Assembly (NCBI GenBank): GCA_934646185.1
Contig: CAKUEH010000002.1
Coordinates: forward strand, 62,001 to 126,000
Direction: 5' to 3'
From: an uncultured Oscillospiraceae bacterium
Lineage (GTDB): Bacteria > Bacillota > Clostridia > Oscillospirales > Oscillospiraceae
Length of the DNA stretch: 64,000 bases
The stretch's first letter is position 1. Each line of letters starts with the position of its first letter. The notes under the pieces are model-generated. The model saw nothing but the letters and a program-made list of their open reading frames with translations. It was not told the origin of the DNA and ran no database searches. The translations under genes were made by a program, and so were the position numbers. This document shows, piece by piece, positions 34,129 to 44,064 of the stretch.

Positions 34129-35136
34129 ATGACGGATTTTACGGAACAGATCCGGCTCTATGAGCCGCACCGCCGCCAGCCGCGCATCGCGGCCATCGGC
34201 GGCGGACACGGGCTGTCCGCCATGCTGCGCGGCCTGAAGACCTATACGAAGGATATCACGGCCATCGTCACCGTCGCGGACGACGGCGGCGGCTCCGGCA
34301 TGCTCCGGGAGGATCTCGGCATGCTCCCGCCGGGCGACATCCGCAACTGCATCATGGCGCTTGCCAACACGGAGCCGACCATGCAGCAGCTGTTAAACTA
34401 CCGCTTTACAGACGGGAGCCTCGCCGGGCAGAGCTTCGGCAATCTGTTTCTGGCCGCCATGAACGGCATTTCCGGCTCGTTCGACGAAGCGGTCCACCGC
34501 ATGGGAGACGTTCTGGCCATCACCGGCCGCGTTCTTCCCGTAACGAATCAGGATGTGCGGCTGGAAGCGGAATTTCACGACGGCAGCCGCATTCTCGGCG
34601 AAAGCAAGATCTTTTACGCCAAAAAGATCAACAATTCCCGCATCCGCAAGGTGCGCCTCGTGCCGGAGCGTCCGGCGGCGCTGCCGGAGAGCGTACAGGC
34701 CATCCGCGACGCGGATATCGTCGTGATCGGCCCGGGAAGCCTGTATACCAGCATTATTCCAAACTTTCTGGTCAGCGGCATCGCCGACGCCGTGCGGCAG
34801 AGCAGGGCCTTAAAGATCTATGTGCTGAACATCATGACGCAGGACGGCGAGACGGACGGCTATGACGCCGACGATCACGTCCGCGCGATCCTGGAGCACG
34901 CGGGCCCCGGCGTCATGGACGTGTGCATCGCAAACGACGCGCCCGTGCCGCCCGAGATCATGGAGCCCTACGCCAAAGAGGGCGTGTCGCAGCTCGAGCT
35001 GCGGCGCGAGGATCTGGAGCAGATGGGCCTTGCGGTACGCACGTTCCCGCTTCTTGAGCCGGGACGCTATATCCGCCACAATTCCGACGCGCTGGCGCGC
35101 GCGATTTTGTCGGTGTGGCGCGAATTCAGACAATAA
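34129..35136 (+). CDS. yvcK: Gluconeogenesis factor YvcK
   Basis: A 335-residue CofD-like protein of the YvcK/MgfK family, which binds UDP-sugars and is needed for growth on gluconeogenic carbon sources and for cell-wall control. Signatures are AAIGGGHGLSAMLRGL, TVADDGGGSGMLREDL, LPPGDIRNC and VVIGPGSLYTSIIPN. A GTG at 34120 overlapping the rapZ stop is an alternative start; the ATG at 34129 has AAGGTGA upstream. It lies in the invariant rapZ-yvcK-whiA order. Confidence 0.94.
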   Translation: MTDFTEQIRLYEPHRRQPRIAAIGGGHGLSAMLRGLKTYTKDITAIVTVADDGGGSGMLREDLGMLPPGDIRNCIMALANTEPTMQQLLNYRFTDGSLAGQSFGNLFLAAMNGISGSFDEAVHRMGDVLAITGRVLPVTNQDVRLEAEFHDGSRILGESKIFYAKKINNSRIRKVRLVPERPAALPESVQAIRDADIVVIGPGSLYTSIIPNFLVSGIADAVRQSRALKIYVLNIMTQDGETDGYDADDHVRAILEHAGPGVMDVCIANDAPVPPEIMEPYAKEGVSQLELRREDLEQMGLAVRTFPLLEPGRYIRHNSDALARAILSVWREFRQ

Positions 35137-35158
35137 AACCAAGGAGGCGAGCGCCGTC

Positions 35159-36055
35159 ATGTCCTTTTCATCCAATGTCAAGCAGGAGCTGTGCCGGCTG
35201 CCGATCAACCGGAAGATGGAGGCTGCCGCCGAGCTGTACGGCATTCTGCTCTACTGCAACGCATTTACCTCGGAGCTTATCCGCATCACGACAGAATCGC
35301 GCGATCTGGCCGAGCGCCTGCCGCGCCTGATGAAAAAGGTCTTCGGCTTTTCCTTCGACCAGGAGCCGGAGGAGGGCGCGGGGAAGCTGCTGTTCGTGAT
35401 GGATTCGCAGGAGAAGATCCATAAGATGTTCGCCCAATTCGGCCTGTCCGCGGCCAGAGACGTGACGCTGCACGTCAATTACGGCATGCTGGAGGAGGAC
35501 GAGGAACGGCTGGCCTTTCTGCGCGGCGCGTTTTTGTCCGGCGGCTCGGTCACGGATCCCGCAAAGCGCTACCATCTGGAGCTGACGACCTCCCACTATA
35601 AGGTCAGCCGCGAGACCTGCGCGCTGCTGCTCGACGCCGGATTCTCCCCGAAGGAGACGGCGCGCGGCGGCAACAGCATTCTGTATTTCAAGCAGAGCGA
35701 TATGATCGAGGATTTCCTGACCGCCATCGGCGCGCCGGTGTGCGCGATGGGCGTGATGGAGGCGAAGGTCGAAAAAGATCTGCGCAACGGCGTCAACCGC
35801 CGCGTCAACTGCGAAACGGCGAACCTGACCAAGGTCGTCGATGCGTCGATGGAGCAGGTCGCGGCCATCAAAAAGCTCCAGAAGCAGGGGCGGCTCAAGG
35901 AGCTGCCGCCGAAGCTCCGCGAGACGGCAAAGCTCCGCCTCGAGAACCCGGAGGCGACGCTGCAGGAGCTTGCCGCCATGCAGATCCCGCCCGTTTCCAA
36001 ATCCGCCATGAACCACCGCATGCGCAAGCTCGTCGCGCTTGCAGACGAAAGCTGA
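35159..36055 (+). CDS. whiA: DNA-binding protein WhiA
   Basis: A 298-residue WhiA with an N-terminal LAGLIDADG-homing-endonuclease-like fold (RGAFLSGGSVTDPAKRYHLE) and a C-terminal helix-turn-helix (NRRVNCETANLTKVVDAS, then IPPVSKSAMNHRMRKL). It influences cell division and chromosome segregation in Firmicutes and sporulation in Actinobacteria. The start at 35159 is fixed by AAGGAGG; a longer in-frame reading frame upstream lies within yvcK. Confidence 0.96.
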   Translation: MSFSSNVKQELCRLPINRKMEAAAELYGILLYCNAFTSELIRITTESRDLAERLPRLMKKVFGFSFDQEPEEGAGKLLFVMDSQEKIHKMFAQFGLSAARDVTLHVNYGMLEEDEERLAFLRGAFLSGGSVTDPAKRYHLELTTSHYKVSRETCALLLDAGFSPKETARGGNSILYFKQSDMIEDFLTAIGAPVCAMGVMEAKVEKDLRNGVNRRVNCETANLTKVVDASMEQVAAIKKLQKQGRLKELPPKLRETAKLRLENPEATLQELAAMQIPPVSKSAMNHRMRKLVALADES

Positions 36056-36070
36056 GAGGAGAATACCGCC

Positions 36071-39000
36071 ATGGCCTTTGTGCATCTGCACGTCCACAGT
36101 GAATACAGTCTACTCGACGGAGCCTGCCGGATCGGCTCCATGATGGACCGGGTGCAGGAGCTTGGCCAGAGCGCCGTCGCTCTGACCGACCACGGCGTCA
36201 TGTACGGCACCATCGATTTTTACCGCGCGGCGAAAAAGGCCGGGATCAAGCCCATCATCGGCTGCGAGGTCTATGTCGCGCGCAGAACGCGCCTGGATAA
36301 GGTCCACGGCGTCGACAAGGAGCCGTATCATCTCGTGCTGCTCTGCGAAAACGAGACCGGCTACCGGAATCTCAGCTATATGGTCTCGCTCGGCTTTACC
36401 GAGGGCTTTTATAACCGCCCGCGCGTGGACATGGACCTGCTGCGGGAGCATCACGAGGGCCTTATCGCGCTCTCGGCCTGCCTTGCGGGCCGGATCCCGC
36501 AGGCGATCATGCAGGACGATCCGGACGAGGCGGAGCGGGCCGCGCGCGAATACGCGGAAATTTTCGGCCCGGAGCATTTCTATCTCGAGCTGCAGGATCA
36601 CGGCATCCCCGAGCAGCGGACGGTCAACGGGCATATCAGAAAGCTTGCGGAAAAGCTGAATCTTCCGCTCGTCGTGACGAACGACGCGCACTATCTGCGC
36701 AAAGCGGACGCGAAAATGCAGGACGTGCTGCTCTGCATCCAGACCGGAAAGACGGTCGACGATCCGAACCGCATGAAATTTGAGACGGAGGAATTCTATC
36801 TCAAGAGCGAGCAGGAGCTGCGCAGCCTCTTCCCGGACGTGCCCGAGGCGTTTGAAAATACCGTCCGGATCGCGGAGCGCTGCAATGTGGAATTCACGTT
36901 CGGCAAGTATTTCCTGCCGGAATTCAAGCTGCCCGAGGGCGTGACGAGCCTGTCCTATCTCCGGCAGCTCTGCCGGGAGGGCTTTGACGAGCTCTATGGC
37001 GCGGCGCACCCGGAATACATGCAGCAGCTGGAATACGAGATCGACATGATCGAGAAAATGGGCTTTACGGACTACTTCCTCATCGTCTGGGACTTCGTGC
37101 GCTTTGCAAAATCTGCCGGGATCCCGGTCGGCCCCGGGCGCGGCAGCGCCGCGGGCTCCATGGTGACCTACTGCCTGCATATCACCGAGATCGACCCCAT
37201 GAAATATGGCCTCTATTTTGAGCGCTTTTTAAATCCCGCCCGCGTGACTATGCCGGATATCGACATGGACTTCGGCGACACCAGAAGAGGCGAGGTCGTC
37301 GACTACGTCCGGCAGAAATACGGCGAGGATCATGTCGCGCAGATCGTCACCTTCGGCACCATGGCGGCCCGGGCCGCCATCCGCGACGTCGGCCGCGTGA
37401 TGAACTTCACGTTCGCCGAAACGGACGCCGTCGCGAAGCTCGTGCCGACGACGCTTCACATCACGCTCAAGGACGCGCTGAAGCAGTCACCGCAGCTGAA
37501 GCAGATGTACGACGGCGACGCGCGCGTCAAAGAGCTCGTCGATACGGCGATGGCCCTCGAGGGCATGCCGCGCAACACCTCGACGCACGCGGCGGGCGTG
37601 GTCATCACCAAGCTGCCGGTCTACAACTATGTGCCGCTCGCCACGAACGACGGCACCATCGTCACGGAATACACCATGACGACGCTCGAGGAGCTCGGTC
37701 TTCTCAAAATGGACTTCCTCGGCCTGCGCAATATCACGGTCATCGACGACGCGATCCGCGATATTCGGAAAACAGAGCCGGATTTCTCCATGTCCCGCGT
37801 GACGGACAACGATCCTAAGGTCATGGACATGCTCACGCAGGGAAGAACGGCGGGCGTGTTCCAGATGGAATCGACCGGCATGACGGGCGTGTGCATGGGC
37901 CTGAAGCCGCAGTCGATCGAAGATCTGTCCATCATCGTCGCGGCCTACCGCCCCGGCCCGATGGAGTCGATCCCGCGCCTGATCGCCTGCAAGCAGGACC
38001 CGTCGCTTGTCAAATACAAGCACCCGATGCTGAGGCCCATTCTCTCCGTCACCTACGGCTGCATCCTCTATCAGGAGCAGGTCATCGAGATCTTCCGCAA
38101 GCTCGCCGGGTATTCGCTCGGGCAGGCGGACATGGTGCGCCGCGCCATGAGCAAGAAGAAGGTCAAGGACATCGAAAAAGAGCGCGGCGCCTTCATCCGC
38201 GGCGACGCTTCGCGCAATATCAGCGGCTGCGTGGCAAACGGTATCCCGGAGGATGTTGCGGAGGCCATCTACAACGAGATGTACGACTTCGCGAACTACG
38301 CCTTCAACAAGGCGCATTCCGTCTGCTATGCCGTGATCGCCTACCAGACCGCGTGGTTCAAATGCTATTACCCGCGCGAGTATATGGCGGCGCTCATGAC
38401 GTCGGTCCTGGGAAGCTCGGTCAAAATCTCCGAGTATATCGCCGAGTGCCGCGCGATGGGCATCGAGCTGCTGCCTCCGGATATCAACGAATCCAACGAC
38501 AACTTCACCGTCGTGCCGGGCGGCATCCGCTTCGGTCTGGCCGCGATCAAGAACATCGGACGCGGCTTTATCCAGAAGGTCATGAACGAGCGCGAGCAGG
38601 GCGGGAAATTCACCAGTCTTGAGGATTTTACCTCCCGCATGTACGGAACGGACCTGAACAAGCGCGCGCTGGAAAACCTCATCAAGGCCGGTGCCTGCGA
38701 CGGCTTCGGGCTCAACCGCGCCCAGATGCTGCGCATTTACGAGCTGGTGCTCGATGCCGCCGCCAGCCAGAAGAGCAAAAATGTCGACGGCCAGATGGGC
38801 CTGTTCGATCTGCTGTCCGGCGAGGACAGCGCCGCCGTCATGCCCGCCGTGCAGGCACCGGATATCCCGGAAATGAGCGCGCAGGAGAAAATGACGCTCG
38901 AAAAGCAGACGACCGGCCTGTATCTGTCCGGCCATCCGATGGACGAATACCGGCCGCTGCTGCGCGGCATGGACGTCGTACCCATCGGCGAGATCCTGGA

Positions 39001-39544
39001 GTGCTTCGAAAACGGCGAGGATACCTATCAGGACGAGCAGATCGTGAACATCGCCGGGATCGTCGAGGCGGTCAAGATGAAGACCACGCGCTCCGGCTCC
39101 ATGATGGCGTATGTCACGGTGGAGGACGACACGGGCTCCATGGAGCTTCTGACGTTCTCCTCGATCCTGGGCCAATACGGTTCGCTGCTCTATGAAAATT
39201 CCCCGGTCATTCTGAACGGCCGCATCTCCGTGCGCGACGAAAAGCCGCCGCAGATGGTCGTGAACCGCGTCATGCCGATCGGGGACATGCAGGATCTCGA
39301 CGCCGCGCAGGCCGCCCGTCAGGCGGCGGCGCAGGCGCACACCGTCTATCTCAGGATCGAAAGCTCCGCGCAGCCCTCCGCAAAGAAGATCCTGCCCATC
39401 CTCAAAATGTTCCCGGGAAAAGCGCGGGCCGTTCTTTACTTTGCCGATACCGGCGCAAGGATGGGCGGAAGCTGCGCGCTGGACGAGCGAATGCTCCGCG
39501 AGCTACGGGAGCAGCTCGGCGAAAAAAATGTTGTTGTAAAGTAA
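36071..39544 (+). CDS. dnaE: DNA polymerase III subunit alpha
   Basis: A 1157-residue DnaE. An N-terminal PHP domain (HLHVHSEYSLLDG) is followed by the polymerase palm with catalytic Asp396 and Asp398 in PDIDMDFGD and a third Asp near 548 in LKMDFLGL. The thumb/finger segments include GPGRGSAAGSMV, STHAAGVV and FNKAHSVCYAV, and a C-terminal OB-fold lies around 990-1070. In Firmicutes that also have PolC, DnaE extends primers; PolC is not in this window. AGGAG precedes the ATG 15 bp after whiA. Confidence 0.97.
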   Translation: MAFVHLHVHSEYSLLDGACRIGSMMDRVQELGQSAVALTDHGVMYGTIDFYRAAKKAGIKPIIGCEVYVARRTRLDKVHGVDKEPYHLVLLCENETGYRNLSYMVSLGFTEGFYNRPRVDMDLLREHHEGLIALSACLAGRIPQAIMQDDPDEAERAAREYAEIFGPEHFYLELQDHGIPEQRTVNGHIRKLAEKLNLPLVVTNDAHYLRKADAKMQDVLLCIQTGKTVDDPNRMKFETEEFYLKSEQELRSLFPDVPEAFENTVRIAERCNVEFTFGKYFLPEFKLPEGVTSLSYLRQLCREGFDELYGAAHPEYMQQLEYEIDMIEKMGFTDYFLIVWDFVRFAKSAGIPVGPGRGSAAGSMVTYCLHITEIDPMKYGLYFERFLNPARVTMPDIDMDFGDTRRGEVVDYVRQKYGEDHVAQIVTFGTMAARAAIRDVGRVMNFTFAETDAVAKLVPTTLHITLKDALKQSPQLKQMYDGDARVKELVDTAMALEGMPRNTSTHAAGVVITKLPVYNYVPLATNDGTIVTEYTMTTLEELGLLKMDFLGLRNITVIDDAIRDIRKTEPDFSMSRVTDNDPKVMDMLTQGRTAGVFQMESTGMTGVCMGLKPQSIEDLSIIVAAYRPGPMESIPRLIACKQDPSLVKYKHPMLRPILSVTYGCILYQEQVIEIFRKLAGYSLGQADMVRRAMSKKKVKDIEKERGAFIRGDASRNISGCVANGIPEDVAEAIYNEMYDFANYAFNKAHSVCYAVIAYQTAWFKCYYPREYMAALMTSVLGSSVKISEYIAECRAMGIELLPPDINESNDNFTVVPGGIRFGLAAIKNIGRGFIQKVMNEREQGGKFTSLEDFTSRMYGTDLNKRALENLIKAGACDGFGLNRAQMLRIYELVLDAAASQKSKNVDGQMGLFDLLSGEDSAAVMPAVQAPDIPEMSAQEKMTLEKQTTGLYLSGHPMDEYRPLLRGMDVVPIGEILECFENGEDTYQDEQIVNIAGIVEAVKMKTTRSGSMMAYVTVEDDTGSMELLTFSSILGQYGSLLYENSPVILNGRISVRDEKPPQMVVNRVMPIGDMQDLDAAQAARQAAAQAHTVYLRIESSAQPSAKKILPILKMFPGKARAVLYFADTGARMGGSCALDERMLRELREQLGEKNVVVK

Positions 39545-39566
39545 GCCTTGTTTTTTACAAATTCGC

Positions 39567-39595
39567 TACACTTTTGTAACCTGACATGTTATACT
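39567..39595 (+). promoter_or_regulatory. Extended -10 promoter of the lipoprotein/two-component operon
   Basis: TGTTATACT (39587-39595) is an extended -10 element, with a weak -35 TACACT (39567-39572) 17 bp upstream of the hexamer. It rules out the in-frame ATG at 39586 as the start. Confidence 0.6.
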
Positions 39596-39624
39596 ATAAA
39601 GAGTTGAAAAAGGAGTGGGGCCGA

Positions 39625-40956
39625 TTGCGCGGAAAAAAGGCGGGGCTCGTGCTGCTCGCCGCGGCGCTGACGCTGCTGCTGTCCGGCTGCTTTGTCAAAA
39701 CGGTCGACGAGCTGTATACGCTGCCGCGGCATTCCGATGAATATGACCGGCTGGAGCTTGTGATCGAACAGCTTCTGAACAGTCAGAACGCCTCCTACGC
39801 CGCGCCGGTATCCGGCGTGAACCAGCAGTCCGTGCAGCTGGCCGATCTCGACGGCGACGGGCTGGAAGAGGCGATCGCGTTTCTGAAAACAGCGGGGGAC
39901 AAGCCGCTCAAGACCTATATTTTCTCCCGCGCGGACGGCGATTACCGACTGATGGACGTGATCGAGGGCGACGGCACCAGCTTCGCCAGCGTGGAATATG
40001 TGCAGCTGGCAGACCGCCCGGGCGCGGAGCTCGTCATCGGGCGTCAGGTATCCACCGACGTGCTGCAGTCGCTCAGCGCATATTCCTATACAGACGGCCA
40101 CGTGGCCGAGCTGATGAGCACCAACTATTCGCAGTACCGCACGGTCGACCTGGACGGCGACGGGCAAAAGGAAATCTTCATCCTTCGCTTCGACGCCGAG
40201 CAGCCGCACGGCGTCGCGGAGCTCTATCGCTGGAAGGACGATCAGCTCGAACGCGAGCCGGAGGCCTATCTGACCGACGGCGCGTCCCCGGTCAAGCGGA
40301 TCCTGGCCGGAAACCTGACGGCGGATGTCCCGGCCGTCTTCGTGTCGAGCGCATACGAGGAAAACGCCCTCGTGACCGATGTGTTTGCGTTTCAGGACGG
40401 CACGTTCCGGAACCTCACCGCGCACGAGGCGGGAAACGCCGTCTCCACCGTCCGCAGCTACTATGTCTATGCTTCGGATGTCGACGACGACGGCCTGATC
40501 GAGCTGCCGCAGATCCTGCCGCTCCCGGCGGCGGAGGGCTCCGAGGAGAACGACTCCGCGATCAGCTGGTACAACCTCGATCTGGACGGGCATAGCCTGC
40601 CGAAGCTGACGACATATCACAGCTTTTCCGGCGGCTGGTTCCTGAAGCTGCCGGACACGTGGCAGAACCAGTTCTGCATCACGCGCGGCACAGAGACGGA
40701 CGGCGTGCGCGGCTACGAATTTTCACAGTGGAAAAACGGCCGTCGCGCGGATCTGATCTTTACGATCTACGCATTTTCCGGCGAAGACCGGAATGAAGCC
40801 GCATCCTCCGACGGCCGGTTCCCCCTGGCCGAGAAGGGCGATATCACCTATGCGGCAGAGCTTGGAACAGGAAAGTGGGCTGCCGGATTGTCGGAGGACA
40901 GACTGAAGGACATGTTCCGCTTGATTCATATTGATTGGAATTCGGGAGAGACGTGA
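39625..40956 (+). CDS. Lipoprotein with DxDxDG (VCBS/FG-GAP-like) repeats
   Basis: A 443-residue lipoprotein of unknown function. A TTG start at 39625 with AAGGAG upstream gives a proper signal: basic RGKK, a hydrophobic run and the lipobox LLSGC. The mature part has at least three calcium-site-like repeats (DLDGDGLEE, DLDGDGQKE, DVDDDGLIE) as in FG-GAP/VCBS propeller proteins, and a C-terminal domain beginning near FSGGWFLKLP. It precedes a response regulator and sensor kinase by 12 bp, so it may be an extracytoplasmic partner or sensor accessory; this is inference. Confidence 0.78.
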   Translation: MRGKKAGLVLLAAALTLLLSGCFVKTVDELYTLPRHSDEYDRLELVIEQLLNSQNASYAAPVSGVNQQSVQLADLDGDGLEEAIAFLKTAGDKPLKTYIFSRADGDYRLMDVIEGDGTSFASVEYVQLADRPGAELVIGRQVSTDVLQSLSAYSYTDGHVAELMSTNYSQYRTVDLDGDGQKEIFILRFDAEQPHGVAELYRWKDDQLEREPEAYLTDGASPVKRILAGNLTADVPAVFVSSAYEENALVTDVFAFQDGTFRNLTAHEAGNAVSTVRSYYVYASDVDDDGLIELPQILPLPAAEGSEENDSAISWYNLDLDGHSLPKLTTYHSFSGGWFLKLPDTWQNQFCITRGTETDGVRGYEFSQWKNGRRADLIFTIYAFSGEDRNEAASSDGRFPLAEKGDITYAAELGTGKWAAGLSEDRLKDMFRLIHIDWNSGET

Positions 40957-40968
40957 GGAGCGAAAAGC

Positions 40969-41655
40969 ATGAAAAAGGTTATGATTTTGGAGGACGAGGT
41001 CAGCATCCGGAGCTTTGTGGTCATCAACCTCAAGCGCGCCGGATACGAGGTCGTGGAAGCCGGGACAGGGGAGGAAGCGCTGGAGCTTCTGAAGTCCAAC
41101 CCGGACGTCGGCGTCGCGATCCTCGACATTATGCTGCCCGGCATCGACGGGTTTGAGGTCTGCCGCAGCATCCGCGCGACGGACAAGAAGATCGGAATCA
41201 TTATGTTAACCGCAAGGAGCCAGGAGATGGACAAGATCACCGGCCTGATGACGGGCGCGGACGACTATATGACCAAGCCCTTCAGCCCTGCGGAGCTGAC
41301 CGCGCGCATCGACGCGCTCTACCGCCGCATCGACTCGGACGGCTCGTCCAACCAGATCGAGCTCAAGCACGGCCCGTTCGTTCTGAATACGCGCAACCGG
41401 ACGCTCGACAAGGACGGCCGCCGCATCAAGCTCACGCAGGTCGAGTATGCCATCGTGAAGCTGTTCATGCAGAACCCGGGACGCGCGCTTTCACGCGAGG
41501 ATATCCTGGCCGCGGTCTGGGGCCGCGACTACGACGGCGAGCTCAAAATCGTCGACGTCAACATCCGTCGTCTGCGCATCAAGATCGAGGACGACACCGC
41601 GAACCCGACCTACATCACGACGGTCTGGGGCTTTGGCTACAAGTGGGGCGCATAA
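40969..41655 (+). CDS. OmpR/PhoB-family response regulator
   Basis: A 228-residue two-component regulator. The receiver domain (1-118) has the acidic pocket LEDE, the phospho-acceptor Asp53 in AILDIMLPG, Thr in MLTAR and Lys in TKPF. The C-terminal winged helix (about 130-225) has LTQVEYAIVKLF and the recognition segment DVNIRRLRIKIE. Its kinase is the next gene. AGGAGCG precedes the ATG. The signal and regulon are unknown. Confidence 0.95.
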   Translation: MKKVMILEDEVSIRSFVVINLKRAGYEVVEAGTGEEALELLKSNPDVGVAILDIMLPGIDGFEVCRSIRATDKKIGIIMLTARSQEMDKITGLMTGADDYMTKPFSPAELTARIDALYRRIDSDGSSNQIELKHGPFVLNTRNRTLDKDGRRIKLTQVEYAIVKLFMQNPGRALSREDILAAVWGRDYDGELKIVDVNIRRLRIKIEDDTANPTYITTVWGFGYKWGA

Positions 41656-41673
41656 GGCGCGGGGTGAGGCTTT

Positions 41674-43095
41674 TTGGAGAAAAAGAAACGCCTGTCCGGC
41701 ATTGAGCGGCGCTGGTTCGTCAATAACGTAGGCGTGATCATGCTGCTGGTCGCGGCGTGCGTGCTCGGCGTGATCGTTTCCCTCGCGGCGTATTACGACA
41801 CCAATCTCCGCTCCGGCCTTGAAAACAAGGCCAAAACGACGACCGATTTTTTCAGCAACTATATCTCGCAGAGCTATAAGGAATATTACCAGTCCTGCAT
41901 CAAATTCGCGCAGACCTTTGAGGAAAAGGATAAGCTGGAGCTGCAGTTCATCTCCGCAAACGGAAAGCTCGTGGCCTCCTCCTACGGTAAATTTGCCGGG
42001 CGCTCGCCCTCGACGCCCGAGATCCAGCAGGCGATCGACAGCCGCCAGATCCGGCACTACAAGGGCAGAAATCCGCTGACAGGCGAACGCATCCTTGCCG
42101 TTTCCAGCCCGATGATCTATACGAACGGCGAGGTGATCGGCGTTCTGCGCTATGTGACGAGTCTGCGCAACGCGGATCTGCAGATCCTGATGATCGCGCT
42201 GATCGCCGTGACGATCGGTTTGCTTTTCATCGGCTCGATCTTCTTCCTGAGCAGCTTTTTTATCAAGTCTATTCTGGTGCCCGTTTCGCAGATCAACGCG
42301 ACGGCCAAGCGCATTGCCGCCGGCTCCTACGGCGTGCAGATCCCCGGTCAGTATGACGATGAGATCGGCGAGCTGGTCAGCACCATCAACGATATGTCCG
42401 TTAAGATCGGACAGGCGGAGAAAACGCAGACGGAGTTCATCTCCTCCGTGTCGCACGAGCTGCGCACGCCGCTCACCGCCATCTCCGGCTGGGGCGAGAC
42501 GCTTCTGACCTCCGAAAATCTGGACGCGGAGACGCGGCGCGGCGTCGTCATCATCGCGCGCGAGGCCAAGCGCCTGACCGGCATGGTCGAGGAGCTTCTG
42601 GAATTCACGCGCATGCAGGACGGCCGGTTCACGCTCCATGTCGAAACCGCCGATATTCTGGCGGAATTTGAAGACACGGTCTTCATGTACGGCAGCCGGC
42701 TCAGGCAGGAGGGCATCTGCCTGCACTATGACGGCTGCGACGAGGATATTCCCGAGATCCCGTGCGACGTCGCGCGCATGCGGCAGGTGTTTCTGAACAT
42801 TCTCGACAACGCGGCCAAGCACGGCGGCGAAGGCAAGCGCATCGACGCTTCCATCGCGCACGAGGGAGGCTATGTCGTCATCCGCATCCGGGACTATGGC
42901 CCCGGCATTCCGGAGGAAGAGCTTCCGCGCGTCAAACTGAAGTTTTACAAGGGCAGCTCCAAGGCCCGCGGCAGCGGCATCGGCCTTGCCGTGTGCGAGG
43001 AGATCGTCACCATGCACGGCGGCACGCTGACGCTGGAAAATGCGGAGGGCGGCGGCACGCTCGTTACGATCAGCATCCCCACGGGGGAAGAATAA
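41674..43095 (+). CDS. Sensor histidine kinase
   Basis: A 473-residue membrane kinase: an N-terminal helix (about 18-45), an extracytoplasmic sensor loop of ~130 residues, a second helix around 175-200, a HAMP linker, HisKA with His261 in SHELRTPL, and an HATPase domain with the N box NILDNAAKHGG and G boxes YGPGIPEEE and GSGIGLAV. The TTG start has GGGTGAGG upstream. The organisation resembles PhoR/ResE-type kinases. Confidence 0.93.
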   Translation: MEKKKRLSGIERRWFVNNVGVIMLLVAACVLGVIVSLAAYYDTNLRSGLENKAKTTTDFFSNYISQSYKEYYQSCIKFAQTFEEKDKLELQFISANGKLVASSYGKFAGRSPSTPEIQQAIDSRQIRHYKGRNPLTGERILAVSSPMIYTNGEVIGVLRYVTSLRNADLQILMIALIAVTIGLLFIGSIFFLSSFFIKSILVPVSQINATAKRIAAGSYGVQIPGQYDDEIGELVSTINDMSVKIGQAEKTQTEFISSVSHELRTPLTAISGWGETLLTSENLDAETRRGVVIIAREAKRLTGMVEELLEFTRMQDGRFTLHVETADILAEFEDTVFMYGSRLRQEGICLHYDGCDEDIPEIPCDVARMRQVFLNILDNAAKHGGEGKRIDASIAHEGGYVVIRIRDYGPGIPEEELPRVKLKFYKGSSKARGSGIGLAVCEEIVTMHGGTLTLENAEGGGTLVTISIPTGEE

Positions 43096-43104
43096 GAGGT
43101 TTGC

Positions 43105-44064
43105 ATGAAAAAAGAGAACAATCCTGTCAGTCAGGAAAAATTCAAAACGCTCATCGGCGGGCAGGCGCTCATCGAGGGCATTATGATGCAGGGACCGGAC
43201 AAGCGTTCCATCGTCGTGCGCGGCCCGGAGGGGCTCGTGACAAAGGTCGAGCCGCTCAAAAAGCGCACCGGCATCGCCAAATGGCCGCTCATCCGCGGTG
43301 TGGTGAATTTTGCTTCGTCTATGGTGTCTGGTGTAAAGGCACTCATGTATTCGGCGGAGTTCTTCCCGGAGGAGGAAGACGCGCAGCCGTCCAAATTCGA
43401 GCAGTGGCTGGAACGGAAGCTCGGCAGCGAGAAGCTGGAAAAGGCCGTCGTGTCGTTCTCTGTCTTTCTCGGCGCGCTGTTTTCCATCGGCCTGTTTTTC
43501 CTGCTCCCGACGCTTCTGAGCGGCATTTTTGACCGCTGGATCCACAACGCGGTCGTCCGCAGTCTGATCGAGGGCATCATCCGCATCGCGATCTTTATGG
43601 GCTACATGATCCTGATCTCCCGGATGAAGGACATGAAGCGCGTCTTTTCCTATCACGGCGCGGAGCACAAGACCATCCGCTGCTATGAGGCGCAGCTGCC
43701 GCTGACCGTCGAAAACTGCCGTGGCATGACCCGGCTCCATCCGCGCTGCGGCACGAGCTTCCTGTTCGTCGTGGTCGCGATCTCCATCCTGCTGTTCGCG
43801 CTCGTGAGCGCCGTGTTCCCCACCAGCAATATGTTTGTGCGCCTGCTCATCCGTCTGGCGCTTCTGCCGTTCGTCGTGTCGATCAGCTATGAGTGCAACC
43901 GCTTCGTCGGCCGCCACGACAACGCCCTGACGCGCGCTCTCTCCGCGCCCGGCATGTGGTTCCAGCACTTTACGACCAACGAGCCGGATGACTCCATGCT
44001 GGAGGTCGCCATTGAGGCGCTGAAGCTCGTCATTCCGGATGAGGCGGGTGCCGACCGATGGTAA
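43105..44064 (+). CDS. DUF1385 membrane protein (YqhQ family)
   Basis: A 319-residue protein of the DUF1385/YqhQ family, found next to prmC and prfA in many Firmicutes. The conserved opening IGGQALIEGIMMQGP is present, then a cluster of membrane helices from about residue 115, and the HGAEHKTI and HPRCGTSFL motifs between helices. The conserved His/Glu/Cys residues hint at a metal or redox site, but no function is established. The stop lies 7 bp inside the prmC start, so the two are translationally coupled. Confidence 0.9.
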   Translation: MKKENNPVSQEKFKTLIGGQALIEGIMMQGPDKRSIVVRGPEGLVTKVEPLKKRTGIAKWPLIRGVVNFASSMVSGVKALMYSAEFFPEEEDAQPSKFEQWLERKLGSEKLEKAVVSFSVFLGALFSIGLFFLLPTLLSGIFDRWIHNAVVRSLIEGIIRIAIFMGYMILISRMKDMKRVFSYHGAEHKTIRCYEAQLPLTVENCRGMTRLHPRCGTSFLFVVVAISILLFALVSAVFPTSNMFVRLLIRLALLPFVVSISYECNRFVGRHDNALTRALSAPGMWFQHFTTNEPDDSMLEVAIEALKLVIPDEAGADRW

